Shown in pieces: positions 55,420 to 64,000 of a stretch of 64,000 bases of DNA. The translations under genes were made by a program, and so were the position numbers. Position 1 is the stretch's first letter. Each line of letters starts with the position of its first letter. The DNA comes from Staphylococcus chromogenes (lineage in GTDB: Bacteria > Bacillota > Bacilli > Staphylococcales > Staphylococcaceae), in assembly GCF_029024625.1 (NCBI RefSeq), contig NZ_CP118953.1, positions 1,674,001 to 1,738,000 on the forward strand, written 5' to 3'. The notes beneath the pieces were generated by a model. It was given only the letters and a program-made list of their open reading frames with translations, did not search any database and was not told the DNA's origin.

Positions 55420-56584
55420 AGATAACTATATGAAAAACTTTTATCTATTATTAGTTATCCTATTTTTGATGGAATTTGCGAGAGGCATGTATGTGCTTAG
55501 CTATTTACCCCTTTTACCAACTGCTACTTCCATCGCAGTTGGTATTACGTCCGTCGCAGTTTCCATCCACTTTATTGCAGATTCCGTTTCAAATTTTGTC
55601 ATCGGATTTGTTTTAAAGCGTTTAGGTACTAAAATAGTGTTGACTGTGGGGTTTATTTTGGCACTCGCAAGTTTGTTTTTCGTTATATGGTTCCCGATAT
55701 CACCCTTGGTGCTGATATTAAGTGCGCTTATGTTAGGGATTGCTGTTTGTCCAATATGGGTCATTATGTTAGCAAACGTTGAAGAGTCTACTCGCGGTAA
55801 ACAAATGGGTTATGTTTATTTTGCATGGCTTGCTGGTTTATTATCTGGAATGATTGTAATGAACTTAATTTTTAAAGCGCATCCGACTCAGTTCAACTTT
55901 TTAATGACCGCATGTGTCGCACTCGCATTTCTACTCTATATGTTTGTCAAAGTCTCTTTAACAGCCTATAACCCTAAAAATATTAAACAACAGTTAAAAC
56001 AAATTGTGAGTGTGTCGAAAAGACATCTCATTTTATTTCCTGGTATTTTGATACAAGGCATTGCGATTAGCGCACTCGTCCTCGTTCTCCCGATTTACGC
56101 CATTAACATTATAGGTGTATCAACGGTTGAGTACACTTTAGCCATTATTATTGGGGGAATCGGATGTACCGTTTCGATGTTATTTTTATCTAAAATTATC
56201 GATAAACATTCTAATAAATTTATGTATAGCGTCATTTTTATAGGCTTTTTCGTCTATGCGAGCGCAATACTGTCATTTGCATTTATCCACCAAATTTTCA
56301 TCGTATGGGGGATTGCCTTTTTTATTGGTTTACTTTATGGACTTTTACTTCCTGCATGGAATACGTTTATGGCAAGCTTTATCCATCAAAACGAACAAGA
56401 AGAAACATGGGGTGTTATCAATAGTATTCAAGGCTTTGGTGCAATGATAGGGCCATTACTCGGCGGACCTATTTCTCAATTTACAGGTAGCCCTGTTTAT
56501 ACTTTTTATTTTGCGGCGATCCTTATTTACTTTTTAGCCTTTTTCTATGGCATCTATTTTTTAAAACGACACCGTAAAGCTTGA
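55397..56584 (+). CDS. ltaA: lipoteichoic acid anchor flippase LtaA
   Basis: LtaA is an MFS-type protein that flips the diglucosyl-diacylglycerol made by UgtP. The 395-residue protein has twelve predicted helices and MFS motifs such as [12 protein letters not shown] between helices 2 and 3 and [13 protein letters not shown]. The N-terminus [15 protein letters not shown] resembles S. aureus LtaA. ATG at 55397, nine bases after GGAAAGG, is chosen over an upstream start at 55352. It overlaps ugtP by 23 bases, which supports coupled expression. Confidence 0.93.
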   Translation: MQNYSSNKDNYMKNFYLLLVILFLMEFARGMYVLSYLPLLPTATSIAVGITSVAVSIHFIADSVSNFVIGFVLKRLGTKIVLTVGFILALASLFFVIWFPISPLVLILSALMLGIAVCPIWVIMLANVEESTRGKQMGYVYFAWLAGLLSGMIVMNLIFKAHPTQFNFLMTACVALAFLLYMFVKVSLTAYNPKNIKQQLKQIVSVSKRHLILFPGILIQGIAISALVLVLPIYAINIIGVSTVEYTLAIIIGGIGCTVSMLFLSKIIDKHSNKFMYSVIFIGFFVYASAILSFAFIHQIFIVWGIAFFIGLLYGLLLPAWNTFMASFIHQNEQEETWGVINSIQGFGAMIGPLLGGPISQFTGSPVYTFYFAAILIYFLAFFYGIYFLKRHRKA

Positions 56585-56668
56585 GGTTTGTAATCGTCAA
56601 AGTTGAGTCCATAGAGATGTTAAATTCTATATTTCAAGGGGTACATTATAATATTCACCTCACTAAAA

Positions 56669-56712
56669 AATAGCCATCCAAATTTTTCGTCAGATAAATT
56701 TGGGTGGTTATT
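56669..56712. terminator. hairpin downstream of ltaA
   Basis: AATAGCCATCCAAATTT pairs with AAATTTGGGTGGTTATT with two G-T pairs. The T run is stronger on the minus strand (ATTTTTTAG), so it may work in both directions. Confidence 0.7.
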
Positions 56713-56823
56713 CTAATAGAAGTAGACACTCTCCTGCCTTTTTTTGCTTTCACTTAAAGTTTACGTGATAACGCCTTGTAAGTCCTCAAATTATGCGCAG
56801 AACTCCTTTTTTCAGACCAAAAA

Positions 56824-56871
56824 AAGATACATATTTCAACATCACAACCCGTGCATTAAAATATGTATCTT
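56824..56871 (-). terminator. terminator of yjcG
   Basis: AAGATACATATTT pairs with AAATATGTATCTT across a 20-base loop, and on the minus strand TTTTTTT follows. Confidence 0.8.
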
Positions 56872-56914
56872 ATCAAAATAAGGTCACATCCATTTTGTTC
56901 AATTAAAATGTGCA

Positions 56915-57424
56915 TTAACCTAAAGTATATGTTTCAATTTCTTCCCATTTATCGGCGTCGTCATTAAATTTCATTAAAGACAATTTATCAATGATTTCTT
57001 TATGCTCAATTCCAGCCAAACGAACTTGACCGTAAATGTCTTCAAATTCTTGACTTGTCAAACCTTGAGCAATTGTAAAATGAGGTACAAATGGGTGTTC
57101 CGCTTCGCCGTAGAAGTCATCGCCATCAAAACGGTTGAACAAATCTTGCAATTCGTCCGTTTTTTCAACTTTAAAATAGATGACGTTCGTTGTAGGTGCG
57201 AAGTTAGATGCTTTCGTTGCATGAACCGTTACAGGTTGCACACCTTCAAGACGCTTTGGAATATCTTGTTTAATAGAGTCTAGTGCATTGTCATCGACTT
57301 CGAATTGACTTTTAACAGTCACGTGCGGTTTAATTTTTGTGTAATGTTTATCGTAGCGTTTACGGTAGGCATTGACCTCTTCTTGAAACGCTTGTGACGG
57401 AATTAACGCTAATCCTAAAATCAT
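56915..57424 (-). CDS. yjcG: YjcG family 2H phosphoesterase-like protein
   Basis: The 169-residue protein belongs to the 2H superfamily (2'-5' RNA ligase-like). The two HxT/S motifs are HVTVKSQF near residue 34 and HFTIAQGL near residue 115. Length and motif spacing agree with Bacillus YjcG. AAGGAGG precedes the ATG. The natural substrate is not known. Confidence 0.88.
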   Translation of the reverse strand: MILGLALIPSQAFQEEVNAYRKRYDKHYTKIKPHVTVKSQFEVDDNALDSIKQDIPKRLEGVQPVTVHATKASNFAPTTNVIYFKVEKTDELQDLFNRFDGDDFYGEAEHPFVPHFTIAQGLTSQEFEDIYGQVRLAGIEHKEIIDKLSLMKFNDDADKWEEIETYTLG

Positions 57425-57474
57425 TGAAATTCCTCCTTTGTTTGTCCTTGTTTCTATTATAGCAAAAAATTATA

Positions 57475-58215
57475 TCATTGGTTACTTAAAAAGTATTTTA
57501 ACAATGCGGGTAATTCTTTTTTCCACGTTTTCCAGTTATGTCCCCCATCTAATTCTTCATAATGATACGTTGCTGAAGTTGATGCGATTAAGCGACTTAA
57601 CGCTCGATTAGGTGTTAAAAAGTCTGCCCGTTCACCACTCGTCGGGAGTTCAAAGTCTATTTCTTCCTTACCGACCACATGCCAAATGGTTAAGTCATTC
57701 TTAAATTGGCACCGTTGAAATAAAGACTCTACAACCTCATCATAATGAGGACTCAACATCCCCACTTGACTCATCACTCGAGGATAAGATAATGCAGTCA
57801 GTAATGCAATACTCCCTGCAAGACTATCACCTAAAAGGAGCCGCGCATTTCCCACTCTATAAGTCGGGAAAGTTTCATCAATCCAAGGTAATACTTCTTG
57901 AGCGACCGCTCGCACTGTATTGGCCGCTTTTTCACCTTGGGGATGAAATTCGGTGCGTCGTTTTTCTACATTCTCATAATGAAAACCAACAATAATCACA
58001 CGTTCTACAGCATGATCTCGTCGTAACCTTTCATACACACGATGAATTTGCCCGAAACGTAAAAAATCCCTTCCATCAAAGCATAAAACCACTTTACTTT
58101 TATACAAATCAGAATAATCTTCTGGTAAATACACAGACAAAGTGACCTCACGTTGTAAGATTTCACTATACAATTGTGTGGTTATTACTTGTCCAGGTTT
58201 AAATTCACTCATCAT
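57475..58215 (-). CDS. putative esterase (alpha/beta hydrolase, esterase D/IroE-like)
   Basis: The 246-residue cytosolic protein shows VVLCFDGRDFLRFG, the nucleophile motif LLLGDSLAGSIALL (Ser near residue 130), and the late catalytic histidine in DGGHNWKTWKKELP near residue 229. This pattern matches esterases of the IroE/Fes group. GGGGGCG precedes a double ATG. It is 50 bases upstream of yjcG on the same strand. The substrate is unknown. Confidence 0.82.
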   Translation of the reverse strand: MMSEFKPGQVITTQLYSEILQREVTLSVYLPEDYSDLYKSKVVLCFDGRDFLRFGQIHRVYERLRRDHAVERVIIVGFHYENVEKRRTEFHPQGEKAANTVRAVAQEVLPWIDETFPTYRVGNARLLLGDSLAGSIALLTALSYPRVMSQVGMLSPHYDEVVESLFQRCQFKNDLTIWHVVGKEEIDFELPTSGERADFLTPNRALSRLIASTSATYHYEELDGGHNWKTWKKELPALLKYFLSNQ

Positions 58216-58388
58216 TAAAGCGCCCCCTGTTTTTATTCAATAAAGATATTGTACCAAGAGACGCTTAACTTGTTAAATAGAGCGTGAGGATAGAAGACCG
58301 CCTACCACTCTTATTTTATATTAATGAATGTTACACTTTGATTGGTCCACATTTACTCGTGATTGACTGCCTTGTTATTTCCAATCTA

Positions 58389-59969
58389 TTATTCGCTATC
58401 TGGACGATAATTTTCTTCGCGCAATCGACGTGGATAATCTTCTAACCAAAACGTGGCGTTAGGAAGTTCTTTCGGATCAGGACGATAAATCGCTGTTTTA
58501 CCCGTTCCATTTTTCTTCTTTTGTTGCTCGAAATCTTTCAACGCCTTGAGCGCTGGTTTACACAATATCCAAATGGCAATGATATTCAACCAAGCCATCA
58601 TTCCTACCCCTAAATCCCCTAACGCCCAAGCGACGTCTGCTGTTTTAATTGAACCATAAGCCGTAGCTACAATTAATAAAACACGGATGACATTACGCCA
58701 TATTTTGTTTTGTTTTTTAGCGATTCTATTCGTAATATAACTCACATTAGTTTCTGCCATATAGTAATAAGCTAAAATCGTCGTAAATGCGAAAAAGAAT
58801 AAAGCAATCGCAATGAAATAAGAGCCTAAACCTGAAAACGTCGGATCAAAATGATATTGAGAGCCTTGAAAAGCTTTATCTATCCCTGCTTGTGCATACA
58901 TTGCTGTTCCTGAATAATCTTTTGTGCCATCAGCATTTTGAACATATATACCCCCATTTTCTATTAATCCTGGGCGTCCATTCGCATCGGTTGTACCGTC
59001 TGTTGTATTGTAAGTTCCTGAAATTAAAATGATAAGCGCTGTGGCTGTACAAACAAATAATGTATCCACGTAAACTGAGAATGCTTGAACCAGACCTTGT
59101 TTCGCCGGATGCGATACTTCAGCGGCCGCTGCTGCGTGAGGTCCTGTTCCTTGTCCAGCCTCGTTAGAATACAATCCACGTTTAACCCCAATTTCAATCA
59201 TTGCACCAATAATACCCCCAAACGCTGCTTCCATACCAAAAGCTGATTTAAAAATTAATGCAAATAAAGCGGGTACCTCTGTAATATTCAATGCAATAAT
59301 AACGAGCGCCATTAAAATGTATACAATTGCCATAAATGGCACAACGGCTGTTGCTACTTTGGCAATCCATTTTATGCCCCCGAAAATAATAAGTGCTAAA
59401 ATAACGATGAGTGCAACGGCAATGACCCAAGTTGGAATACCAAATGCGTTATTCATTGAACTTGCAATTGCATTCGATTGTACCCCAGGTAAGAGTAATC
59501 CAACCGAAATGATGGTTACAACCGCAAATAGAAGTCCATAAATTTTACCGAATTTCCCCTTTATCCCTTGTTCTATGTAATAAGCTGGACCCCCACGATA
59601 CTCTCCGTCTTCTTCTTTTTTAAAGATTTGACCTAATGTTGATTCAATAAATGCTGTTCCTGCTCCTAAAAATGCTGTCGCCCACATCCAAAAAACCGCT
59701 CCTGGACCACCGATGAATATTGCAGTTGAAACCCCAACAATATTACCTGTTCCGACACGTCCCGCTAATGATAGCGCAATAGCCTGAAAACTCGATATCC
59801 CTGTCGGTGATTTTTCCCCTTGGAACATTAAGCGTATCATTTCTTTAAAGTGTCTTACTTGTAAAAAGCGTGTCATTAAACTGAATAAAATTCCAGTTAA
59901 CAAAAGGCCATATACCAACGGCTTGCTCCATACGATTTCATTCAACCATCCCACAATTGTTTCTACCAT
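58389..59969 (-). CDS. AGCS family sodium:alanine symporter
   Basis: AGCS proteins take up alanine or glycine with Na+. The 526-residue protein has about ten helices, an RVGTGNIVGVSTAIFIGGPGAVFWMW-type stretch in the third helix region, and EAGQGTGPHAAAAAEV, both family signatures. The ATG at 59969 is seven bases after GGGGG, whereas an ATG at 59975 would be one base away from it. The C-terminal tail is hydrophilic and acidic. Confidence 0.93.
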   Translation of the reverse strand: MVETIVGWLNEIVWSKPLVYGLLLTGILFSLMTRFLQVRHFKEMIRLMFQGEKSPTGISSFQAIALSLAGRVGTGNIVGVSTAIFIGGPGAVFWMWATAFLGAGTAFIESTLGQIFKKEEDGEYRGGPAYYIEQGIKGKFGKIYGLLFAVVTIISVGLLLPGVQSNAIASSMNNAFGIPTWVIAVALIVILALIIFGGIKWIAKVATAVVPFMAIVYILMALVIIALNITEVPALFALIFKSAFGMEAAFGGIIGAMIEIGVKRGLYSNEAGQGTGPHAAAAAEVSHPAKQGLVQAFSVYVDTLFVCTATALIILISGTYNTTDGTTDANGRPGLIENGGIYVQNADGTKDYSGTAMYAQAGIDKAFQGSQYHFDPTFSGLGSYFIAIALFFFAFTTILAYYYMAETNVSYITNRIAKKQNKIWRNVIRVLLIVATAYGSIKTADVAWALGDLGVGMMAWLNIIAIWILCKPALKALKDFEQQKKKNGTGKTAIYRPDPKELPNATFWLEDYPRRLREENYRPDSE

Positions 59970-60168
59970 AAACATACCCCCATCTTGTCGGAAAATTAAA
60001 ATTTATAATTTTCAGATAAATATGAATTCATTATACCTGTTAAATATAATCCGTGCAACACAATTAAAAAATTAGCTTTTGTAATTTTATACTTGAAATT
60101 TTGTTTCATCACTTCTCGTTTTGGGCTATACTGAAATGTGACTAAAAAATTTAAAGGAGGCGCATTTT

Positions 60169-61266
60169 ATGACGAATAAAGTGTGGTTTCGAACGGGAGT
60201 AGCTTTGTTAATTCTCTTCCTATTAATTAAGCTCTTCTTAGAAATCAACAATATTTTCATGCCACTCGTAATTATCGTCCAATCGGTGTTGTTGCCGTTA
60301 TTATTGGCCGGATTTTTATTTTACATATGCTTACCATTTCAAAAAATGCTTGAAAAAAGACATGTTCCGAGATGGGCGAGTATTACAATTATCCTTCTTG
60401 GTCTTAGTGCAATTATTGCTGCTATCATCGGTGTTGTGGGTCCTGTGATTACAAACCAAGTCCAAAATTTAATTAAAAATATTCCTACCATCCAACGTGA
60501 AGCACAAGAGCTCATTAATTTTGTTCTTGATCAAAGAGATCGCTTACCTTCAAACGTAACCGAAAAAATTAACAGTATGATTTCAAAAGTAGGTTCTTAT
60601 ATAACAGATATCTTGTCGAATTCTTTTAATATTATTACAAGCGTTATTTCGACACTATTCTTGCTTATTTTAGTGCCATTTTTCTTAATTTTTATGTTAA
60701 AGGATCACGAACGTTTTATCCCTGCCGTTGCACGTTGGTTTAACGGGGACCGTAAAATTTTCATTGTTGACCTTTTAACAGATTTAAATCATACTTTAAA
60801 ATCATACATTCAAGGTCAAGTGATGGTCAGTTTAATCCTAGGTGCTATTTTATTTATCGGCTATAGCCTTATTGGCCTCGAATATACAGTATTACTTGTC
60901 ATGTTTGCCATTGTTGCGAATATGATTCCGTTCCTTGGTCCATGGATGGCCTTTTTACCAGCGGGTATTTTAGGTCTTATCCAAAGCCCCTCTACCTTCA
61001 TTTGGGTTTGTGTGGTCACTTTGATTGCACAACAACTTGAAGGTAATGTCATTACACCTAACGTAATGGGGAAATCTCTCAACATCCACCCTTTAACAAT
61101 TATCATTGTTATTTTGGCTTCAGGAAGTTTAGGTGGTTTTGTATTAATCTTAGTTGCCGTGCCACTTTATGCGGTACTTAAAACAATCGTTCGTAACGTC
61201 TTTAAATACCGACATCAAATTATGCTAAAAGCTCGAAGCGACGTCAATGACCATGATCTTTTATAA
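60169..61266 (+). CDS. AI-2E family transporter (membrane protein)
   Basis: The 365-residue protein has about seven or eight helices with a central hydrophilic region at about residues 95-150. It carries the family C-terminal signatures IQGQVMVSLILGAILFIGYSLIG, MIPFLGPWMAFLPA and GNVITPNVMGKSLNIHPLTI. Members include AI-2 exporters and Na+(Li+)/H+ antiporters, so the substrate here is open. AAGGAGG lies before the ATG, and a strong terminator follows. Confidence 0.87.
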   Translation: MTNKVWFRTGVALLILFLLIKLFLEINNIFMPLVIIVQSVLLPLLLAGFLFYICLPFQKMLEKRHVPRWASITIILLGLSAIIAAIIGVVGPVITNQVQNLIKNIPTIQREAQELINFVLDQRDRLPSNVTEKINSMISKVGSYITDILSNSFNIITSVISTLFLLILVPFFLIFMLKDHERFIPAVARWFNGDRKIFIVDLLTDLNHTLKSYIQGQVMVSLILGAILFIGYSLIGLEYTVLLVMFAIVANMIPFLGPWMAFLPAGILGLIQSPSTFIWVCVVTLIAQQLEGNVITPNVMGKSLNIHPLTIIIVILASGSLGGFVLILVAVPLYAVLKTIVRNVFKYRHQIMLKARSDVNDHDLL

Positions 61267-61276
61267 CACATAATAA

Positions 61277-61314
61277 AACCGCGGATTGAGAACTCTCTTA
61301 ATCCGCGGTTTTTT
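61277..61314 (+). terminator. terminator of the AI-2E family gene
   Basis: AACCGCGGATT and AATCCGCGGTT form a perfect stem with a 12-base loop, followed by TTTTTC. Confidence 0.9.
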
Positions 61315-61345
61315 CTATCAAATGCCTATCCTCTTGACTACAAAT

Positions 61346-61380
61346 AAAAAACTGCCGACAAAAGTGTGGTCGACAGTCTT
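61346..61380 (-). terminator. terminator of fabI
   Basis: ACTGTCGAC pairs with GTCGGCAGT on the minus strand (one G-T pair) and is followed by TTTTTTA. Confidence 0.8.
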
Positions 61381-61413
61381 TCATATATCGTTTTACAGCT
61401 TAATTAAATATAT

Positions 61414-62184
61414 TTATTTTATCGCATGGAAGCCGGCATCTACATGGATATTTTCGCCTGTAATACCACTAGAAAAATCACTTAATAAGAACGCTGCAGT
61501 TTTACCCACTTCTTCTTGATCTACATTACGTTGTAGCGGCGCACGTTGCTCGATTTCTTTAAGAATTGTCGTAAAGTTACCCACTCCACGTGAACTTAAC
61601 GTTTTAATAGGGCCCGCAGAAATACAGTTCACACGGATATTATCTTGACCTAAATCAGCTGCAAGATATTTCACATTCGCTTCTAAGCTGGCTTTCGCAA
61701 TCCCCATTACATTGTAATTAGGCACTGCAAATTCTCCACCAATATAAGAAGACGTCACAATACTTCCAGCTTCATTCATTATTTTTCGTGCTTCACGAGC
61801 AACAATCGTTAATGAATAAGAGCTAATATCTTGGGCCAATAAGAACCCATCACGAGACGTTTCCGAATAACGTCCACGTAATTCTTCTACACGTGCAAAT
61901 GCGATAGAGTGGAAGACTCCATCAATTTTACCGACTTCTTTACCGATGCGTTCAAAACCATTTTCAACATCTTCATCACTTTGAACATCAATTTGATACA
62001 CATGTTTTTCTTTTTGGTTTAATTGATCAATCAATTTGTCTAATTCTTTGAAGCTACGCTCTTTTCTGTATGTAAAAACAAGCTTAGCTCCGAGTTGATC
62101 TAAAACTTTTGCGACACCAAAGCCAATACTTCTTTTATTAGCAATGCCCATGATGACATACGTTTTACCTTCTAAATTTATCAC
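61414..62184 (-). CDS. fabI: enoyl-[acyl-carrier-protein] reductase (FabI)
   Basis: FabI catalyses the last step of each fatty-acid elongation cycle and is the triclosan target. The 256-residue SDR protein has the nucleotide motif VIMGIANKRSIGFGVAKV, HSIAFA, and the catalytic pair Y-x6-K in YNVMGIAK. The C-terminus is NIHVDAGFHAIK. The GTG start at 62184 with AGGAG upstream gives exactly the S. aureus length. The in-frame reading to 62238 has no support. A possible FapR operator lies at 62232-62248. Confidence 0.95.
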   Translation of the reverse strand: MINLEGKTYVIMGIANKRSIGFGVAKVLDQLGAKLVFTYRKERSFKELDKLIDQLNQKEKHVYQIDVQSDEDVENGFERIGKEVGKIDGVFHSIAFARVEELRGRYSETSRDGFLLAQDISSYSLTIVAREARKIMNEAGSIVTSSYIGGEFAVPNYNVMGIAKASLEANVKYLAADLGQDNIRVNCISAGPIKTLSSRGVGNFTTILKEIEQRAPLQRNVDQEEVGKTAAFLLSDFSSGITGENIHVDAGFHAIK

Positions 62185-62231
62185 TGTGAATTGCTCCTTT
62201 AAATTAAGATATACAAAATTCATCTTTAATT

Positions 62232-62248
62232 TTAACATCTGGTCTTAA
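62232..62248. promoter_or_regulatory. candidate FapR operator upstream of fabI
   Basis: The minus strand reads TTAAGACCAGATGTTAA, matching about 12 of 17 positions of the FapR consensus as I remember it, with symmetrical TTAA ends. fabI is a known FapR target in Firmicutes. Confidence 0.4.
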
Positions 62249-62317
62249 TTTTTTAAAATCAAATCCCTTTTTAAAGCATTAAGATGGTTTTGTTATGCCA
62301 CCACCATTGAAAAACAA

Positions 62318-62357
62318 AAAACGCCATCTCTTAAGAAAAAAGAAATGACGTTCTTTA
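62318..62357 (-). terminator. terminator of the CPA2 antiporter gene
   Basis: AACGTCATTTCTT pairs with AAGAGATGGCGTT on the minus strand and is followed by TTTTTGTTTTT, just after the stop of the antiporter gene. Confidence 0.8.
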
Positions 62358-62360
62358 GCG

Positions 62361-64000
62361 TTATTTAAACATTTCGAGTTCCATTTTAAGTTGATCGACA
62401 TACTCTTTAGAACCCGTCACAATCAAACGATCTCCGTATTGAAGTTTTGTATCCCCATGCGGCACAATCGATTCGTTATTACGAATAATTCTGACAAAGA
62501 TAATATCTCCATCAAATGGGAAGTTACGCAGTTGTGTTTCATCAAAAGCATAGTTGAACATTCCAATTTCGTAAATAGACGTTTCAACATTACTCAATAA
62601 GTTCAACATGTTCGGAGTTTCAATCATCCCTTTAAGTAATATTTGATTACTTTGGAAGTTACTAAATATTTCAATCCCTTGATGCTTGAGTTGATGTTCT
62701 TCATCATTTGTTTCTAATCTACAAATGACACGCTCAACCCCAAATTCTTTTGCCATTAATGCGACTTTTCGGTTGATTTCATCATCATTCGTTGAACATA
62801 CAACAATATCGCTCTCAAATAGGCCTAATCGCTCCAACATTTTTGATTCATAGTCAGCAATCTCAACCATTGTTATGTCGTCAGATAAAATGCGATGATC
62901 TGTCAAATCTTTACGATAGAACAACGTTATTTGATAAAGTTGGGATTGCAAACTTTGAGCGATTGGAATTGATAGCTGGTTTTTACCAATCATAGCTACC
63001 TTTATTGAACGTTGCATTTCATCAGGTAACGGGAATAGCTTTTTAAATACAATTGGTACAATAACACAAGTAATGACCGCACTTAAAATTAAAATCCCTG
63101 AGGTATCTGCACTAATGGTACCTAATCGTTCTGCGATTTTAGCGGCGGCAATCACTAATGACAACGTTGACGTCAGTAAAAAGGCAGAGGCAATGGTCGT
63201 TTTCATATCAAACCATTTTTTAATGATAAGTACAGGTATTAATTTTGAAATTAGGAAGGCCAAAATTAATACAGGAATAATGATAAGAAGTGATGGATTT
63301 TGAATTAATGATGGAATATCTAAATCCACACCTACCATAATGAAAAATATCGGGATAAAAAAGCCATATCCAAATGAGTCGAGCTTTTCTACAAGTTCTT
63401 TATTGGGTTGTAGCAAGGATACAACTACCCCGGCCAAAAAGGCCCCCAGTATATGTTCAGCGCCGACACCTTCAGCAAGAACGACAAGTAAAATAATTAA
63501 AGCAAAGACCGCGCGGATACCAATTTGTGTTGTACCATCCATCAATTTATTAAGGAATGGCGCTTTTTTAAAAAGTCCTCCTAAAACATAAAACACCACA
63601 GTAAACACAACGAGTATTCCGATAAGCCAAATCGTACCGCCGCCTTTAGCATGAATGGCACCATAGACTGTTAACAGCAACATTGTCGCCAAATCTGCGA
63701 GTACTGCAACGAGTAAAATAAATTGCCCAATCGTCGTACTCATTATGTTCATCTCTTTTAATGTTGGGACAACCACACCTAAAGAAATCGTCGAGATAAT
63801 AATCACCATGAGAAGGACATCATTAATCAAGCCAATCCACATAAAGCCGAATGCCAAAACGATTGAAATGACCATAATTAAAATAAATACATATAAAGAT
63901 AAAGAAAGATGACTAGGTCCTTCATGTTTATCTTTTTTAGCCTTTGTTTTATCTTTTTTGAAAGCATTAAAATCAATTTCAAGCCCACTCAAAAACATTA
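62361..64000 (-). CDS. CPA2 family cation:proton antiporter with TrkA domains (5' end outside window)
   Basis: A Kef/YjbQ-like K+ or Na+/H+ antiporter. The visible 545 residues begin in the membrane domain and contain about ten helices, LADLATMLLLTVYG, VLAEGVGAEHILGAFLAGVVVSLL and FFIPIFFIMVGVDLD motifs. A TrkA-N-like domain (VAMIGKNQLSIPIAQSL, about residues 335-450) and a TrkA-C-like domain (about 460-545) follow. The frame is open to the right edge, so the true start is beyond it and about 70 residues are missing. In S. aureus an antiporter gene also lies next to fabI. Confidence 0.87.
   Translation of the reverse strand, partial: MFLSGLEIDFNAFKKDKTKAKKDKHEGPSHLSLSLYVFILIMVISIVLAFGFMWIGLINDVLLMVIIISTISLGVVVPTLKEMNIMSTTIGQFILLVAVLADLATMLLLTVYGAIHAKGGGTIWLIGILVVFTVVFYVLGGLFKKAPFLNKLMDGTTQIGIRAVFALIILLVVLAEGVGAEHILGAFLAGVVVSLLQPNKELVEKLDSFGYGFFIPIFFIMVGVDLDIPSLIQNPSLLIIIPVLILAFLISKLIPVLIIKKWFDMKTTIASAFLLTSTLSLVIAAAKIAERLGTISADTSGILILSAVITCVIVPIVFKKLFPLPDEMQRSIKVAMIGKNQLSIPIAQSLQSQLYQITLFYRKDLTDHRILSDDITMVEIADYESKMLERLGLFESDIVVCSTNDDEINRKVALMAKEFGVERVICRLETNDEEHQLKHQGIEIFSNFQSNQILLKGMIETPNMLNLLSNVETSIYEIGMFNYAFDETQLRNFPFDGDIIFVRIIRNNESIVPHGDTKLQYGDRLIVTGSKEYVDQLKMELEMFK

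Larger units (their letters stand above)
56585..56914. other. intergenic region between ltaA and yjcG
   Basis: The convergent gap holds two hairpins, at 56669-56712 and 56824-56871, and no apparent gene. Confidence 0.55.

Noticed and set aside
1..64000. CRISPR array, IS element or rRNA operon
   Set aside because: I saw no regularly spaced direct repeats outside atl, no transposase-like frame and no rRNA sequence.

Overview
The window is a chromosomal segment of a low-GC Firmicute, almost certainly a Staphylococcus. The evidence is a set of recognisable staphylococcal genes in staphylococcal order: qoxABCD; an LCP-family gene, a small staphylococcal gene, a GNAT gene and atl; an acyltransferase and an aminotransferase; menB-H-D-F with divergent menA; comK, lplA, terC, prfC, murE, ugtP-ltaA, yjcG and fabI. 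Lysine-type MurE (DNPAND motif), bifunctional Atl and LtaA support the genus. The species cannot be fixed from sequence reading. The gene order differs from S. aureus at two points: fmtA is not beside qox, and no sspABC protease operon lies between menB and the aminotransferase gene. Both comparisons rest on remembered S. aureus order.

Layout. (1) 312-4276: the aa3-type quinol oxidase operon qoxABCD. (2) 4591-16483, minus strand: a nine-gene cell-surface glycopolymer locus. It holds a UDP-ManNAc dehydrogenase (WecC/CapO type), an SH3/GW-like protein, a large two-domain glycosyltransferase, an asparagine-synthetase-like protein, a TagG-type ABC permease, a GT4 glycosyltransferase, a TagH-type ATPase, an alpha/beta-hydrolase-like protein and a membrane-embedded GT4 enzyme. 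(3) 16825-19964: two divergent secreted cell-wall lytic proteins, one GH19-like and one CHAP, sharing SH3b repeats. (4) 20042-31290: phosphoglucomutase PgcA, an LCP-type ligase, autolysin Atl, a membrane acyltransferase and an aminotransferase. (5) 31383-37136: menaquinone biosynthesis. (6) 37159-41959: FetAB-type ABC exporter, acetyltransferases, tRNA-Ser and tRNA-Asn, a YolD-like protein and ComK. (7) 42186-53718: LplA, a CPBP membrane protein, a degenerate metallophosphoesterase, a Ktr potassium channel subunit, an HtrA-like protease, TerC behind a Mn-type riboswitch, PrfC, a YueH-like protein and MurE. (8) 54244-64000: glycolipid and lipoteichoic acid anchor genes ugtP-ltaA, YjcG, an esterase, an AGCS symporter, an AI-2E family protein, FabI, and a CPA2 antiporter cut by the window edge.

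Much of the window serves the cell envelope: precursor supply (PgcA, WecC, MurE, UgtP), export (TagGH-type, LtaA), attachment (LCP), and remodelling (Atl, GH19 and CHAP proteins). The menaquinone genes supply the quinone used by the Qox oxidase. The main candidate for something undescribed is the 4591-16483 locus. It combines a teichoic-acid-type ABC exporter with a uronic-acid dehydrogenase and an asparagine-synthetase-like enzyme that lacks the glutaminase cysteine, which suggests an exported glycopolymer with an amidated or otherwise modified uronic acid. A second candidate is a very small hydrophobic-peptide locus at 39230-39380 that resembles a type I toxin-antitoxin arrangement.
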